A DNA stretch of 64,000 bases, taken from Cordia subcordata (taxonomy: Eukaryota; Streptophyta; Magnoliopsida; Boraginales; Cordiaceae). The notes under the pieces are model-generated. The model was not told the origin of the DNA and ran no database searches. It saw only the letters and a program-made list of their open reading frames with translations. Location of the stretch: positions 6,696,001-6,760,000 of the forward strand of contig JAPTOF010000014.1 in assembly GCA_028554755.1 (NCBI GenBank), in the 5' to 3' direction. Below, in pieces: positions 40,948-52,296 of this stretch (its first letter is position 1; each line of letters opens with the position of its first letter). A program made the position numbers and the translations under genes.

Positions 40948-43900
40948 TTACGCCGCTGGAACCTTTTTTCCATCTTCAATGAAGAAAATTGCAGTCTCTG
41001 GGACCTATAGACCACAAAGAAACTCTTAATTGAATAAACTGAATAAATAGTAGACTGCACCTTACACATTTATGAACAAAAAAGGAAAGGAAAGGTCTCC
41101 TAGTTCAAGGTGTGCGTGGCAGGCGCATCAATTTAGCCAAAAGTTTCTGAGACCCTGGAAAAGCTTGAAGAAAGAAAAGGAAAAACAAGAAGAGACTGCT
41201 CCAGGACCAACAAGAGAGGATGTATCCAACCACCACCAATTAAAGTTGCCTCATAGGCATTTCGCCACTTTCATGTTTGGAACTCCACATACTAAATTTA
41301 CAGTAAAATCTCCTTAGGTCAACACTAATGTATCTCCAATATGTTCGGCTCAAATTTTTCTGAGGGGCAATACGATGCAGAACCACTCTAGGGACAAAGC
41401 AACTATTGATTAGCAACCATTTGACAATATTAAAGACTTGTTTGAAAGTACAAACTAACAATTTCACGTGCACAAAATATTGGAAGGAAGTATACAAAAC
41501 TGAAGGTAAGGAAGACGAGATTACAGCAGGCCATGTTTCTGTAATAAACTCCACAATGTCATAAGCTATGTCACCCTGAACATCAATCTGTTCCTTCTCA
41601 GTTGGGCCCTGACACAAGTACCAGAAAGAATTCAATCAGACCTTGATTAGTTCTTGGACAGTGAGGAAGAGACAGAGGAAAGAAAGATGTAAAGAAAAAG
41701 AAAGGAAAAGAAATCATAGACACTTGGATGCACCTTAACAACTGATGCTCCGGTAGCAAACTTTTTACCAAGCTTCTTTGAAGCATCACTTAGCTTAATA
41801 CCTGAAATGGTATTAGCATAAGCATAGACAATTAGGATACTTATAGGTAAGAGAAAAGAGTTGAAATAAAAATAAGGTACAGGAAACAGGATAGGAAATA
41901 AGACACAGAAAAGTCCTCACCAAAAAGTTCCAGGCCTTTCAGAGTGGTGATACTTTTCCGTTTGTTACGTGTTACCTTTTCAATGATAATTTCCTGCTTC
42001 TCCTACAAAAAAGAGGAATTTGTGGAAAAATTTACAACTCGTATTTTCTTAAAAAAGGTTAGCTCATTGCTTAGCAGCTGTAGCTGAGTGTACCAGATTA
42101 TTAATTAATACTATCATTGGGTCCATTTCAAGAAACTCATAATCGAGAAAGACCAGAATCTGTCCAGAAGCACTTTTTGACGATGATTAAGGGCCCGTTT
42201 GGATTGGTTTTTTTAAAAACGTTTTTTTTAACAGTTTTTGAAAAACAGTTTTTTTTTAGAAGCTGAAAATTCTGGCTTCTAAAAAAAGCTGTATTTGAGC
42301 TTTTTTCAAAGTTTCAGCTTTTCTGGAAGCCAAATCAAATAGTTATTACAAATTTAATATAACTTTTTCAGGGAAAAAAGTGTTTTTTCCTGGAAAAAAG
42401 CCAATCCAAACGAGCCCTAACATTAATATAAACTTTACAGTCACCATGACTCATATTGCTGATAGGAAGCAACATAAACAAAAGTTCAATGTACAACTTC
42501 CAGGTGTCCTGAACCAGGCTACATGCTGCTTTTCCCTATTTAAGCTTTTTGAAATCTGTTGTTCCCCCCCCCAGAGTGTCTTGCACAGTGCCAGAATTTT
42601 ATACTTGTGTATAAGTTTGCAAGAGTAATTGCATAATCCCAGTCCACAATTTTCCTATTGCATCCTAACCATACAAGACTTACTGGCAATTTTGATCCAA
42701 TCATCCTTTTGAGGCCGAGGCTTTCATAGAGAAACTTGCAAAATTATGTCACATAAATGGCGCTGTATCTTTGCTTGATAATTGTAAACAAGAGAGGATG
42801 TTCTCAAGTCTTAACATAGAGATATTAATCTAGCCAAAAAGACTATATACATTTGAGAGAGAAAAAAAAACCTAAAGAACTCACTTTCTTCTTTATCTTT
42901 CCACCAGGAAGGCGTTTCACTTCTTCCTGCTTAGATGTGGAAGAAGCTGCTGCAAACAAATATAAAAGATAGTCAGACACCTCTGTATTTGCAACATGCA
43001 AAGAAGCGAACAAATTTATGGTGGATAACCATCAAAATATAGAGATTGGTATAAAGAACACCAGCAATTCAGAAACAAACTAATTAAGGAAAACCAATAA
43101 CATGCTTGTGATAAACCGAGAAGGATTTTATCAAGAACACATTAATTACCACAAAAGCAGAAGAGGTGCTGAATATTTGCAGGACTACATTAAAATCAGA
43201 AGATGCTAACCAAGTCAAGCCTAATATCACTATATGAGGTTGTTACACACTTACATGGACCTATAAATGCCATTCCATTAATTCCATTTGTGCAGAGTCT
43301 GTGTCTGAGTATCTTACACGTCTTCACAAGAAGATAGTAACACAAAAATCAACAGCGCCGTAACTTGTACCAACTGTATATAAAGGACATGGCTGCAGGC
43401 CTCACTGAACATTAATAAAAAATTAATGTATACAAAGCTTGGCAAAGTAAAGGTGGATGAAGAGATATTGAGAAGCGATCTGACCAGTATGTTGGTCTTA
43501 TATTCCAGATAAGCTCATTTCTGTGGCACATAGAAAGGAATACAAGTCTATTTCAGACTTTGATCGGATTGGTTTTTTGGCTCAAAACTTATAACAATAA
43601 GTCGTGGGTAAATGGAAATTCTGGAATGCGTGGACATGGCTGCAGGCCTCACTGAACATTAATAAAAAAATAATGTATACAAAGCTTGGCAAAGTAAAGG
43701 TGGATGAAGAGATATTGAGAAGTGATCTGACCAGTATGTTGGTCTTATATTCCAGATAAGCTCATTTCTGTGGCACATAGAAAGGAATACAAGTCTATTT
43801 CAGACTTTGATCGGATTGGTTTTTTGGCTCAAAACTTATAACAATAAGTCGTGGGTAAATGGAAATTCTGGAATGCGTAGGTCGGGAATTAGGATCTTGA

Positions 43901-44887
43901 GGTCAAGTCAGATTCTCCTTTGGTTTCTTCCACCACTAATTTCCCTCCAGTTACCATGCATAATAACCACAGGCATGAAGGTTCTATTCCACACATTGAA
44001 AACATATCTATTATTAATTCAAACTCAACCTGATTAAATTTCTTGTTCTTAGGATGTTATTTGATAGGATAGTACTGCTTAGGAGAAAAGCAAAAAAATA
44101 CAAACAAGCGCTTAACGGTTAACACAAATACTTAACATCGACTAGAACTTCTCATACCATAGCATAAACCAACTGCATTATGGGAAAAAAGAAAAGAAAA
44201 AATTTACAAGATTCAAAGAAATTGAATCACGGCATAGCTTTTATTATTCTTGTAAATGCAACACATTTTTATACAACAACAGTACCACCACCAGCGACGC
44301 AGCGACATTCTTCCTTATTTCGCACTTCATTTATTTCAATACCTTCAAATCACGCAATCCCTAGAAGCTTCAATTGACACTCAGAAAAGATTTCCAAGGC
44401 AATAAGACTACACCCGAAACTAAAATACTTGAGAAACAAAATCATGATCAATCAATTGTAACCTACAATTTTACAATCTCTTCGACGTTCAAAATTTTGC
44501 AGCAAATATAACAAATTAACACACACCGATATAAATATAAAATTATATAATATGCGTCAGAAATTTCAGAAATTAAGGGAAAAAGAAAGGCATACCGCCG
44601 GAGATTGAAGTGGACTGGAGCTGATCGGAGGTTTTGTCAGCATCTTTTGCATTAGCTTCTGAAATAATCCAGAAATAATAATGAGTAAAAAAAAAACAAC
44701 ATAAATGAATGTGTATATAGAAAATTAGGGTTTAGTCACCTTTGAGAAGATCCGGGTAGAGATCGGGTGCGTTTCGGATCAACCAGGGTTTGCAATTCTC
44801 GAAATCGGGTCCGAACTCACAGTACTCAGCGGGTAACCCGCAAACTCCGCAGTACAAGACCCGAACCGGTTGGGCCTTCTCCGCCAT
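40948..44887 (-). CDS. DENR: Density-regulated protein homolog (DENR/TMA22), SUI1-domain translation factor, seven exons
   Basis: DENR pairs with MCTS1 (yeast Tma22/Tma20) on the 40S ribosome; the pair promotes re-initiation after upstream ORFs and recycling of 40S subunits. Minus-strand exons are 44887-44740, 44658-44596, 42949-42885, 42002-41921, 41801-41734, 41608-41525 and 41004-40948. All borders are GT-AG and phases fit, giving 567 nt, or 188 residues. The start MAEKAQPVRVLYCGVCGLP carries the N-terminal zinc-binding CGVC...EYC. A charged linker contains VKRLPGGKIKKK. The SUI1 domain spans about 97-180, with VTRNKRKSITT, GLELFGIKLSDASKKLGKKF, GPTEKEQIDVQGD and AIFFIEDGKKV before the stop. 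Every conserved block expected of a plant DENR is present and undisrupted. Introns hold a MITE (42191-42417) and a 247-bp tandem duplication (43385-43878). The 3' UTR probably reaches about 40540. Confidence 0.95.
42191..42417. mobile_element. MITE family M1, complete, in a DENR intron
   Basis: It begins GGGCCCGTTTGGATTGG and ends CCAATCCAAACGAGCCC, 227 bp, flanked by TAA on both sides (42188-42190 and 42418-42420). This is the classic Tourist-type structure. Confidence 0.9.
43385..43878. repeat. 247-bp tandem duplication in DENR intron 2
   Basis: Unit 1 (43385-43631) and unit 2 (43632-43878) both start GGACATGGCTGCAGGCC and end GGAAATTCTGGAATGCGT. Only about three differences are seen, so the duplication is recent. 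Confidence 0.95.
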
Positions 44888-45015
44888 GAGTCTGAGATTG
44901 GTTTGCTTGCTTGCTGTCTTCAGTGTTCCACTACGCTGTATAGTTTTAGAGAATTGTATCAATTAACGACGTCGTCTAGAGCTTTCAGTAAAAGAGAAAT
45001 TGGGAAGAGTGAAAT

Positions 45016-45061
45016 GCTATTTAAACACTCTTTTCGTGCCCAGAGAAATGGCAATTGGGCC
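45016..45061 (-). promoter_or_regulatory. Likely DENR core promoter with site II motif
   Basis: On the minus strand GGCCCA (reverse of TGGGCC, 45056-45061) lies about 30 bp upstream of a TATA-like GTTTAAATAGC (45026-45016), 130-175 bp before the start codon. TGGGCY 'site II' motifs are known from promoters of plant ribosomal-protein and growth-linked genes. A palindromic GACGTC lies in the presumed leader at about 44969. Confidence 0.4.
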
Positions 45062-45092
45062 GGAGCCCGGCTTTTTGTTTCCTAAGTATTAA

Positions 45093-45317
45093 CTCCCTGT
45101 TTAATTGGCTTTTTTTAAGAAAAAATATTTTTTTAAAAAAAAGTTACATTAACTTTACAATAATAATTTAATTTGATTTTTTAAAAAATTAAAACTCTGA
45201 AAAAAAAACTCAAATACATCTTTTTTAGAAGCCATAATTTTCAGCTTCTAAAAAAAACTTATTTTTCAAAAGCTATTAAAAAAAGCACTTTTAAAAAAAG
45301 TCAATCCAAACGGGCCC
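45093..45317. mobile_element. MITE family M1 just upstream of DENR
   Basis: It begins CTCCCTGTTTAATTGGC and ends GTCAATCCAAACGGGCCC, flanked by TAA (45090-45092 and 45318-45320). It lies about 30 bp beyond the site II motif. Confidence 0.8.
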
Positions 45318-46023
45318 TAATTAAGAGGGAATCTGGATTGGCTTATAGGAAAATTACATAAATAGCTCGTTTCGCTTTGCTTTTTTTATGTTGCTTATAA
45401 GTAATTAATGCTTATAAGTAAATTAAAAAAAAAAGCAAAAAAGCGTTTGGATAAAATCTTTTTATAAGTTATTTATATGTTTGGTAAGTATGTATTTATA
45501 AGCAATAATGTTTGGAAAAATAATTGTATTAATAATTTACTTATGCTTTTAAAGGGTACAATGTCTTTATATTTGGTCAACTCTCATTTTTTTAACTCTA
45601 AGTGCTTATAAGCTGGCTAAAAAAGTTAGAGGGTGTTGCTTCTTTTTTTTTTTTTTTTTGTAGCTTGTAAGCCAACTTTACCTGCTTATAAGTAGAATTT
45701 GTCAAAGACTTAAATTTTATTTTTTTGCTTATAAGTAGATTTGACTGGCTTATAAGCATTCCCAGACACTTTCAAAGCATCTTCGATTTTAATTTATTTT
45801 TTATTTTTTATTTTAAATAGTTACCTATTTGAATAAAAGTTATAGTTGAAAAAATAAGCATTTGCATGTTTGGTTAAAGTCTATCAAAAAGTAATTTATA
45901 TTGTTAAGATAGCTATTAAGGACATGAAAATAAAATAACACAATAAAAATATAATTATTTATTAATTTCTTAAAAACATTATCAAAATGTTAAAATTTAA
46001 CAATTTAATTTGTCAAATATAGT
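45318..46023. other. MITE-like sequence rich in CTTATAAG
   Basis: It starts near 45330 with GAATCTGGATTGGCTTATA and has repeated GCTTATAAGTA motifs to about 45760. Likely another decayed Tourist-like element; the ends are not resolved. Confidence 0.4.
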
Positions 46024-46494
46024 GAGGGTGTTTGAATTGGCTTATCAAAAAGCTACTTAAAGCATTTCTGGCTTTAACTGACTTTTCTTATTGTTGACTT
46101 TAAACAGTTATGTGTTTGAATAAAAGTTGTAATTATAAAATAAGTATTTACATGTTTAATTAAAGTGGATTAAAAAGTAAGCTATATGGTTAAAATAATT
46201 ATTAAAAATAATAAAATAGAATTTAAAAAGGTAAGTATAAAATAAAAGAGTAAAGATATTTTAGTAATAAAAATAAGGTGAGGATAAGATAGTAAATGAT
46301 TTGGTTAAACTTACTTTTTTTCAAATTGCTTAAAGCCATAAAAAGCAAAAACTGGGTTGGGAAGCTCTTTATTTTCTACTTAAATCCACTTAAAAAAATA
46401 AATTTTTTAATTAAAACAAACACTTTCATTAGCTTAAATTAGACTTTAAGTAGGTTTGATTAGGAAAAAAAAAAAAACCAAACCAAACACCCTC
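46024..46494. mobile_element. MITE family M2, second copy
   Basis: It starts GAGGGTGTTTGAATTGGC and ends ACCAAACCAAACACCCTC. The interior follows the copy at 26207, including CTTATCAAAAAGCTACTTAA. The flanking trinucleotides (AGT and TAA) do not match, so the target duplication has decayed. Confidence 0.85.
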
Positions 46495-47645
46495 TAAGTA
46501 TAAGAACCATTAAATAACCTATAGTAACAAAAATAAAAGGGTAAATATAAGATAAAAGAATAAAAATAGTTTAGTAATAAAGATAGAATCGTAAAAATAA
46601 GATTATCAATAATTTGGTCAAACTTATTTTTTTTATAATACTTAAATTCACAAAAAAAATATTAAATAAATGCATATACTAATATATAACTTTAAATCAA
46701 TTTGACCAACTTAACAATCAAACCAAACACTAGCATAAAAAGTTTTGCTTAAAATATAATGAAAGTGGAAACCATTCTTTTTTTTCTTCTTTTCTCCTTT
46801 TTGGGTCAAAAAGTGCAAACCATTCCACAATATGATCCGGGCCCCTGAAAAGGCGTGGGCAAATTCACTGTTACTTTTTGGATTTTTGAATGCTTTATTT
46901 GTTTTCTTAATAATTAATTTTATTTTTTTATTTTTACAATTTAATTAAAAGAATTTAAAAACAAGTAATTCTTGATTTTCAGAAATAGTTGATCTTTAAC
47001 CATATAGTTATTTGAATAACATTAAATATAAATAAAAAACATATAATACCTTTGAAAAATAGTACTATTTCCACGGGAAAAATGTGAAAAAATCCAGAGT
47101 TTCAAAAATGCCTGGCGTATTACATGTTTTCCTTGTGATTTAGCTTTATGATGCAGCAAAAAATAAAAGTGCAAGTAACAAGTATTATTTTCTTGGAAAC
47201 GAAGATAGGTTTGTTCGGCCAAGTTGTTTCAATGGTTGATTTTTTTACCTTATATTTTAAGAGTTAAATTTTCAATTATTTTAAGGGCAATTTTTACATT
47301 ATGGAATAGTATTTTTAATTTAAAAAAAAAGAAAAATAATTTCTAATATGAAGTAAAAACTTCTGAAAAGCTTTCTTCAAAAAATCTCCAGTCTTGGAGC
47401 TTCAAATTCCTCAACTTTTTCTTCTTTTTTTTAACCTAAAAACTCTTTTAAAAATACACCAAACAAGTTAGTTTCAATTTTTAAATTCATATAAATAGCT
47501 TTCAGGAGTCTAAATGTTGGGCCAAATAGTCTAGCTTGATTTTCAACTCTTTGAGTATATAAAAACATCTTTTAAAAAGGATCAAATAAGTTAATTTCAA
47601 CTTTTAAATTCCGAAAGTACTTTCTAATATCTAAAAGTTGGGTCA
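46495..47645. other. Intergenic, nothing recognised
   Basis: AT-rich with poly-T runs near 46780 and 47428; no coding or transposon structure could be supported. Confidence 0.5.
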
Positions 47646-48230
47646 AATGATTAGATTTTCTATTTTGCCGGAATGCTGTCATTTTTTTCCCTTTAAAAAT
47701 AATAAAGGAAGACAAAGATCAAAAAAGACAAAAGATAAACAAAAATCTCAAAAACTCACAAAATATACATTTTTAGTATTTAAAAATTGGGCCAAACGGT
47801 CCAACTTTCTACTAAGCCAGATTTTTTATTAAAGTCATTTTTTTCCCTTTGAAAATAAGAAAGGAAAGAAATGAAACAAAAGACACAGAAAGAGAAAGAG
47901 AGAAGGGGAGAAAAGACAAAAAGATAAATGAAAATCTCAAAAAGTCACAGAATGTATCTTTTTGGTATTTTTGAAAATTGGGCCAAATAGTCCAACTTTC
48001 CATTAAGCTGGATAATTGATGCAGTCATTTTTTCCCTTTGGAAATGAGAAAATATAGAGAAGAGACAAGAATAAGCTGGATATTTGATGCAGTCATTTTT
48101 TCCCTTTGGAAATAAGAAAATAAAGAGAAAAGACAAGAGAGAGCCCCAAAAAGAAGAGACAAGAGTAAGCTGGATATTTGTTGCAGTCATTTTTTCCTTT
48201 TGGAAATAAGAAAATAAAGAGAAGAGACAA
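47646..48230. repeat. Diverged tandem repeat array
   Basis: Five units each contain GTCATTTTTTCCCTTTG-like sequence, an A/G-rich stretch with AAATAAGAAA and AGACAA, starting near 47680, 47836, 48022, 48090 and 48185. The last three are nearly identical and 95 bp or less apart. Confidence 0.75.
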
Positions 48231-48869
48231 TTAGAGATGTCAACGGGGTGGGGTAGGGGCGGGGTTCACAAACCCCTACTCCGCACTTGATATTTTTCCA
48301 CCTGCCGCTACCCCGCCCCTATATTTGTACCGGAGTTTTCTCCCGACTACCATCCCCGCTCCTACAGGTGTTTTTTATACCATGTCCCTAACTACGGGGC
48401 ACCTGTCAACAAAAGTCAAAGGGGTCGTAGTATCGGGACAAAATACTTACTTGTTAAACCCCTATCTGTCAACTGAAATCCCTACTTTTTAATTAGATAA
48501 AAATAAATAAAAAATAACATAAATCATGCACCAAACCTTAACACATCAAATTCAAACTCTAATACTTAAATTCAACATAATTTTACAACAATAACACATT
48601 AAATCTAAACTTACTTCCAACCATAATTATTAAACATAACATATAATATACATACATACATACATACATATATATACATATATATATATATATATCTATA
48701 TATATATACACATACATATATATACTGGTGGACTGTATGGGTCACCCAACCCCGACCCCGCCCAAGACTGGAGTATAAAGAAAACCCCACCCGCCGCCTG
48801 TGTTTTTGCAAAACCTCGCTCTCACTGCCCTACTGCAGGGAGGCGAGTAGAGTGCACATTGACATCCCC
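48231..48869. mobile_element. hAT-type non-autonomous element with 8-bp target duplication
   Basis: It begins TTAGAGATGTCAACGGGG and ends CACATTGACATCCCC, flanked on both sides by AGAGACAA (48223-48230 and 48870-48877). The ends share GATGTCAA in inverted orientation. An 8-bp duplication is diagnostic for hAT. GC-rich ends surround a core with a CATA/TATA microsatellite (48648-48726). Confidence 0.8.
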
Positions 48870-48923
48870 AGAGACAAGAGAGAGCCCCAAAAACTCAAAA
48901 AAAAAAAAAAAAGAACAAACGAA

Positions 48924-48997
48924 TGTCTAAGCTTGGGTTCGCACCGGGGACCTCTAGTGTGTGAGAGTAGCATGATAACCAACTACACCACCCAGAC
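48924..48997 (-). tRNA. tRNA-Val(CAC)-like gene, degenerate
   Basis: On the minus strand the 74-nt sequence starts GTCTGGGTGGTGTAGTTGG. The anticodon loop is CTCACAC (anticodon CAC) and the 3' arm ends CTTAGACA. The acceptor stem pairs with two G-U wobbles. The anticodon stem has one mismatch (CTACT against ACTAG). The T-loop is TGCGAAC instead of TTCGAAC, and the T-stem has two mismatches. A run of 14 or more T follows on the transcribed strand, which would terminate Pol III. It matches plant tRNA-Val over most of its length but is probably a pseudogene. Confidence 0.7.
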
Positions 48998-49124
48998 ATG
49001 GTTGTTATCGATCTCAACAAATCTTTTATTTGATCCATTATACACTGATTCGTTGGACTATACATAAACCATTCATTGTTAAGCATAATAAATAAATATA
49101 ACCAAATTGTCTCTACAAATTTAA

Positions 49125-51532
49125 GGGCTCATTTGGTAACGCTACCAAAAATTTTAAAAACGAAAACCAGAATAATAAATAAAAAACTGTCAACAACAAT
49201 TAAAAACAGAAACTGTAAATGCGTTTGGTTAAATTATAAAATCTATAAACAAAAACCGAAAACATGTTTGGTTGTCCATAGTTTACAAAGTATTCTTGTC
49301 TCTTATTTTTCATTTTAATATTTTATGTTAAATAGAACAAATGAAAATATTTGAGAATATTTTGTAAAAGAACAATGAGAATATTACAAAATTGATTTAT
49401 TTTCTTTAAGATTATAATTTCAAAAAATAAATTTAATTGTTTTGAGAATATATTTTATTTTTAATTTTGAAAATTTTAGAATTTTAATTTATTATTTTAT
49501 TAATTTATTTTTTAGAATGTTTCTAAAAATAATAAAATTATTTTTAGAAAATATTTATAAAAATAAATTTTAATTTTAATTCTTATAATGCTTTTATTTT
49601 CTAAAACTAATTATAATTTATTAAAATACATTTTAAAAATAAATTTAATTTATCAAATTAAATTTTAAATGTATTTTTAATTTATTAAAATTATTTTTAA
49701 TTTGTAAAATTTTTAAAATTTTTTATAAATTAAAATTATTTTTAAAATATTTTTTAATTTTTTCAAAATATTTTGATTTATTAAAATTATTTTTTCAAAA
49801 TATTTTGATTTATTAAAATTATTTTTTCAAAATATTTTAATTATTTCTAAATTTTTTTATAAAATTAATTTTATTTTTAAAAATATTTTTGAAAAAAATT
49901 ATTTCTAAAATAATTGTGGGTGCAAATACCTTAAGAGGGGAGGGGGTGAATTAAGATATTAATACTAATTTTCATTTTTTAAATTTACAGAAAATTTACA
50001 ACTTCTAATAATCAATATATCAAACACAAGATAAGCAAGGTAAGTAAGAATAAAAATAGAAGTATAAGGAGAAGAAAAACAAACGATTTTAAGATGGTTC
50101 GGCCAAGCCTATGTCCACCGCCCAAGAAAGCTCCCCTTAGGACTTCAAAGATCTCCACTAAGATGCTTCTTCAAAACTTGGTGAAACACAAACCAAATTA
50201 TTACAACCTCTTTGAAACCTAACTTTAAAGAACCCAAAAGATTTACTCTATAGGATTTCCCCACACTTTACAAGCATTAATGAATAAATTTTACAAAGAT
50301 TATAGCTTTCAAAGTGTGTATGCACTCAAGAATAAGAAAAGATTAAATCTGATATTTTCTTCAAGAAAAAGATGAATAAGCTCTTGAAAGCTCAAATATA
50401 TTACAAGAATGGCTCAAAGATGGATTGAATGATGATAAACACTTTAGCACACTTCAATTGATGATTAGAAAGTGTATTGAATGAGTATTTAAAAAGATTT
50501 GGGGGTTAGGGATTTGGTAGGTGAAGAAGATTTGGGATTTTCAGTCAGAACGGTAATAAACGGCTAGTGCATTTATTACAGCTCCCATTCAGCCAGTCGA
50601 CTGGCTGGGTCGTCCGGCTTACCCTTTACCTTCTCTGACTAGGCCGAACACCTTAGCCGGTCGACCGGCTAGGGGGTCCGGCTTTTCCCTTCACCTCTTT
50701 GTTTTGGCCGAGCGACCCACCCAGGTCAGCCGGTCGACCGGCTGGGGGGTCCAGCCACTCCAGAATGTGAAGTAAAGCCAGATTTTTGCAAAGTCCATTT
50801 AAAGAGCAAATTCCACAACTCCAAATCATTTTGAATAATTTTGTAAACACATGTTGTGAATTGAAATGCCCCAAAAATTCATTTTAACTCTATGTCTGCA
50901 TTCAAATACATTTGTGCATATATTATTTCAAATGTGCAAGACTTGAAAATTTTTGCTATGAATAAGAAAAAGATTTTGAACCAAGTCCACACAATATATA
51001 GGCATTTCACAAAAAGAGCAAGAAGAAAAACAAATCCGGTATCCCTTATGGCTTCTCTTATCCTCCTTACGCCTTCTCATCTTTTCTTCTTTCAAATAAG
51101 ACTTTTTGCACATCTTCATATCTTTCAAAGCTTCAACTAGATATAATCTCATTTTCACAAGAAGTTATTTAGTAAGATAATGCATATATTTTCATCATCA
51201 AAACCAATAATGAATATTTAGCTAACAATAATTTTTTTAAAAAATATTTTTTAAATAATTTTAATTTTAATAATTTTTTTTCAAAGAAATTAATGAGTTC
51301 ATATTAATTTTGAAAATATTGTTTTAAAAGGTATTCAGTACAAAGTGAATAAAAGTTTTGAAACCTATTGCCACAATCTGAGAAAACCACTTTTTCTTGT
51401 TTATCAAAATTGCAAAAATAGGTTGTTGGTTTTTGTTTTTTCAGAAAACGAAAACAGAAACAAACGAACTTGTTTTCAAATTTTGATCAACAAAACAGAA
51501 AACCGAAAACAACAACGATACCAAATGAGCCC
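49125..51532. mobile_element. Tourist/Harbinger-like element, 2.4 kb, with nested LTR insertion
   Basis: The ends are a perfect 14-bp inverted repeat, GGGCTCATTTGGTA and TACCAAATGAGCCC, flanked by TAA (49122-49124 and 51533-51535). The pre-insertion sequence resembles 51690-51745, where AACCAAATTCTCTCTGCAAG continues directly into TTTTAGATGAGG. Without its nested insertion the element is about 1.09 kb, nearly all A/T, with no transposase. Confidence 0.85.
49916..51227 (-). mobile_element. Probable solo LTR nested in the Tourist-like element
   Basis: The 1,312-bp insertion is flanked by ATAATT on both sides (49910-49915 and 51228-51233). Read on the minus strand it starts TGTTAGCTAAATATTC and ends with TTCACCCCCTCCCCTC and GGTATTTGCACCCAC. 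It carries three ~70-bp repeats built around CCGGTCGACCGG palindromes at 50593-50760. No internal retroviral-type genes are present. The AATTCACCCC-type terminus is shared with the insertion at 52297. Confidence 0.65.
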
Positions 51533-52296
51533 TAAGTTTTTAGATGAGGTAATAACTTAATATGATACCAAAACTTGGAAACCAAACACTCAGGTTCGAT
51601 CTTTATCGCCACCCATTTAAAATATTAAATAATCCACATGTAAGCTCTAAATAAATCTCATTGCACGTGAGAGGGTGTGTTAAATATAATAAATAAATAT
51701 AACCAAATTCTCTCTGCAAGCTTAAGCTTTTAGATGAGGTGGTATCTCAATATTCATGTCCTTCCATTTTCTCATTAGAAGAGAGGCTATAACTGTTACA
51801 AATTTACAACAAAATCATTTTCGATGTGTAAAAAGTGCTTAGCTCTTATTTACTTTGTCAAAATGAGCTTATTTATAGTCATTATCTAATGGATTTCAGA
51901 TGACGTAGTAACTCAATATTCATGTCCTTCCATTTTTTTCATTAGAAGAGAGGTTATAGTTGTTACAAATTTACAACGAACTCATTTTCGATGTACAAAA
52001 ATTGCTTAGCTTTTATTTACTTTGCTAGAACTGAGCTTATTTATAGTCGTTGTCTAACAGATTCCCTTTCATTCATTAGACTAATATCAGTTTATAAAAA
52101 AATTTATAAGTTTAAAATAAAAATTTGTAGAACTTTTTAGAAAATTTGTAGTTAGACCTACAAAATTTTTTATGAGCTGATGAATTTTTGTTTTAGATTG
52201 ATATCATTCATTAGACTGATATCAATCTATAAAAAGAATTTATAAGTTTAAAACAAAATTTGTAGAACTTTTTAGTTAATTTGTAGTTAGAGCTAC
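51533..52296. repeat. Tandem-duplicated non-coding sequence
   Basis: Units of about 167 bp at 51732-51898 and 51899-52066 both contain CAATATTCATGTCCTTCCAT and AGAGAGG. A second duplicated unit at 52068-52296 has ATTCATTAGACTRATATCA and TTTGTAGAACTTTTTAG twice, with short hairpins around CTACAAAATTTTTT. Confidence 0.8.

Noticed and set aside
41240..41635. A 131-codon minus-strand frame within the DENR gene
   Set aside because: Its first part overlaps exon 6, but it then reads through the intron; splicing at 41525 to 41004 restores the conserved DENR end.
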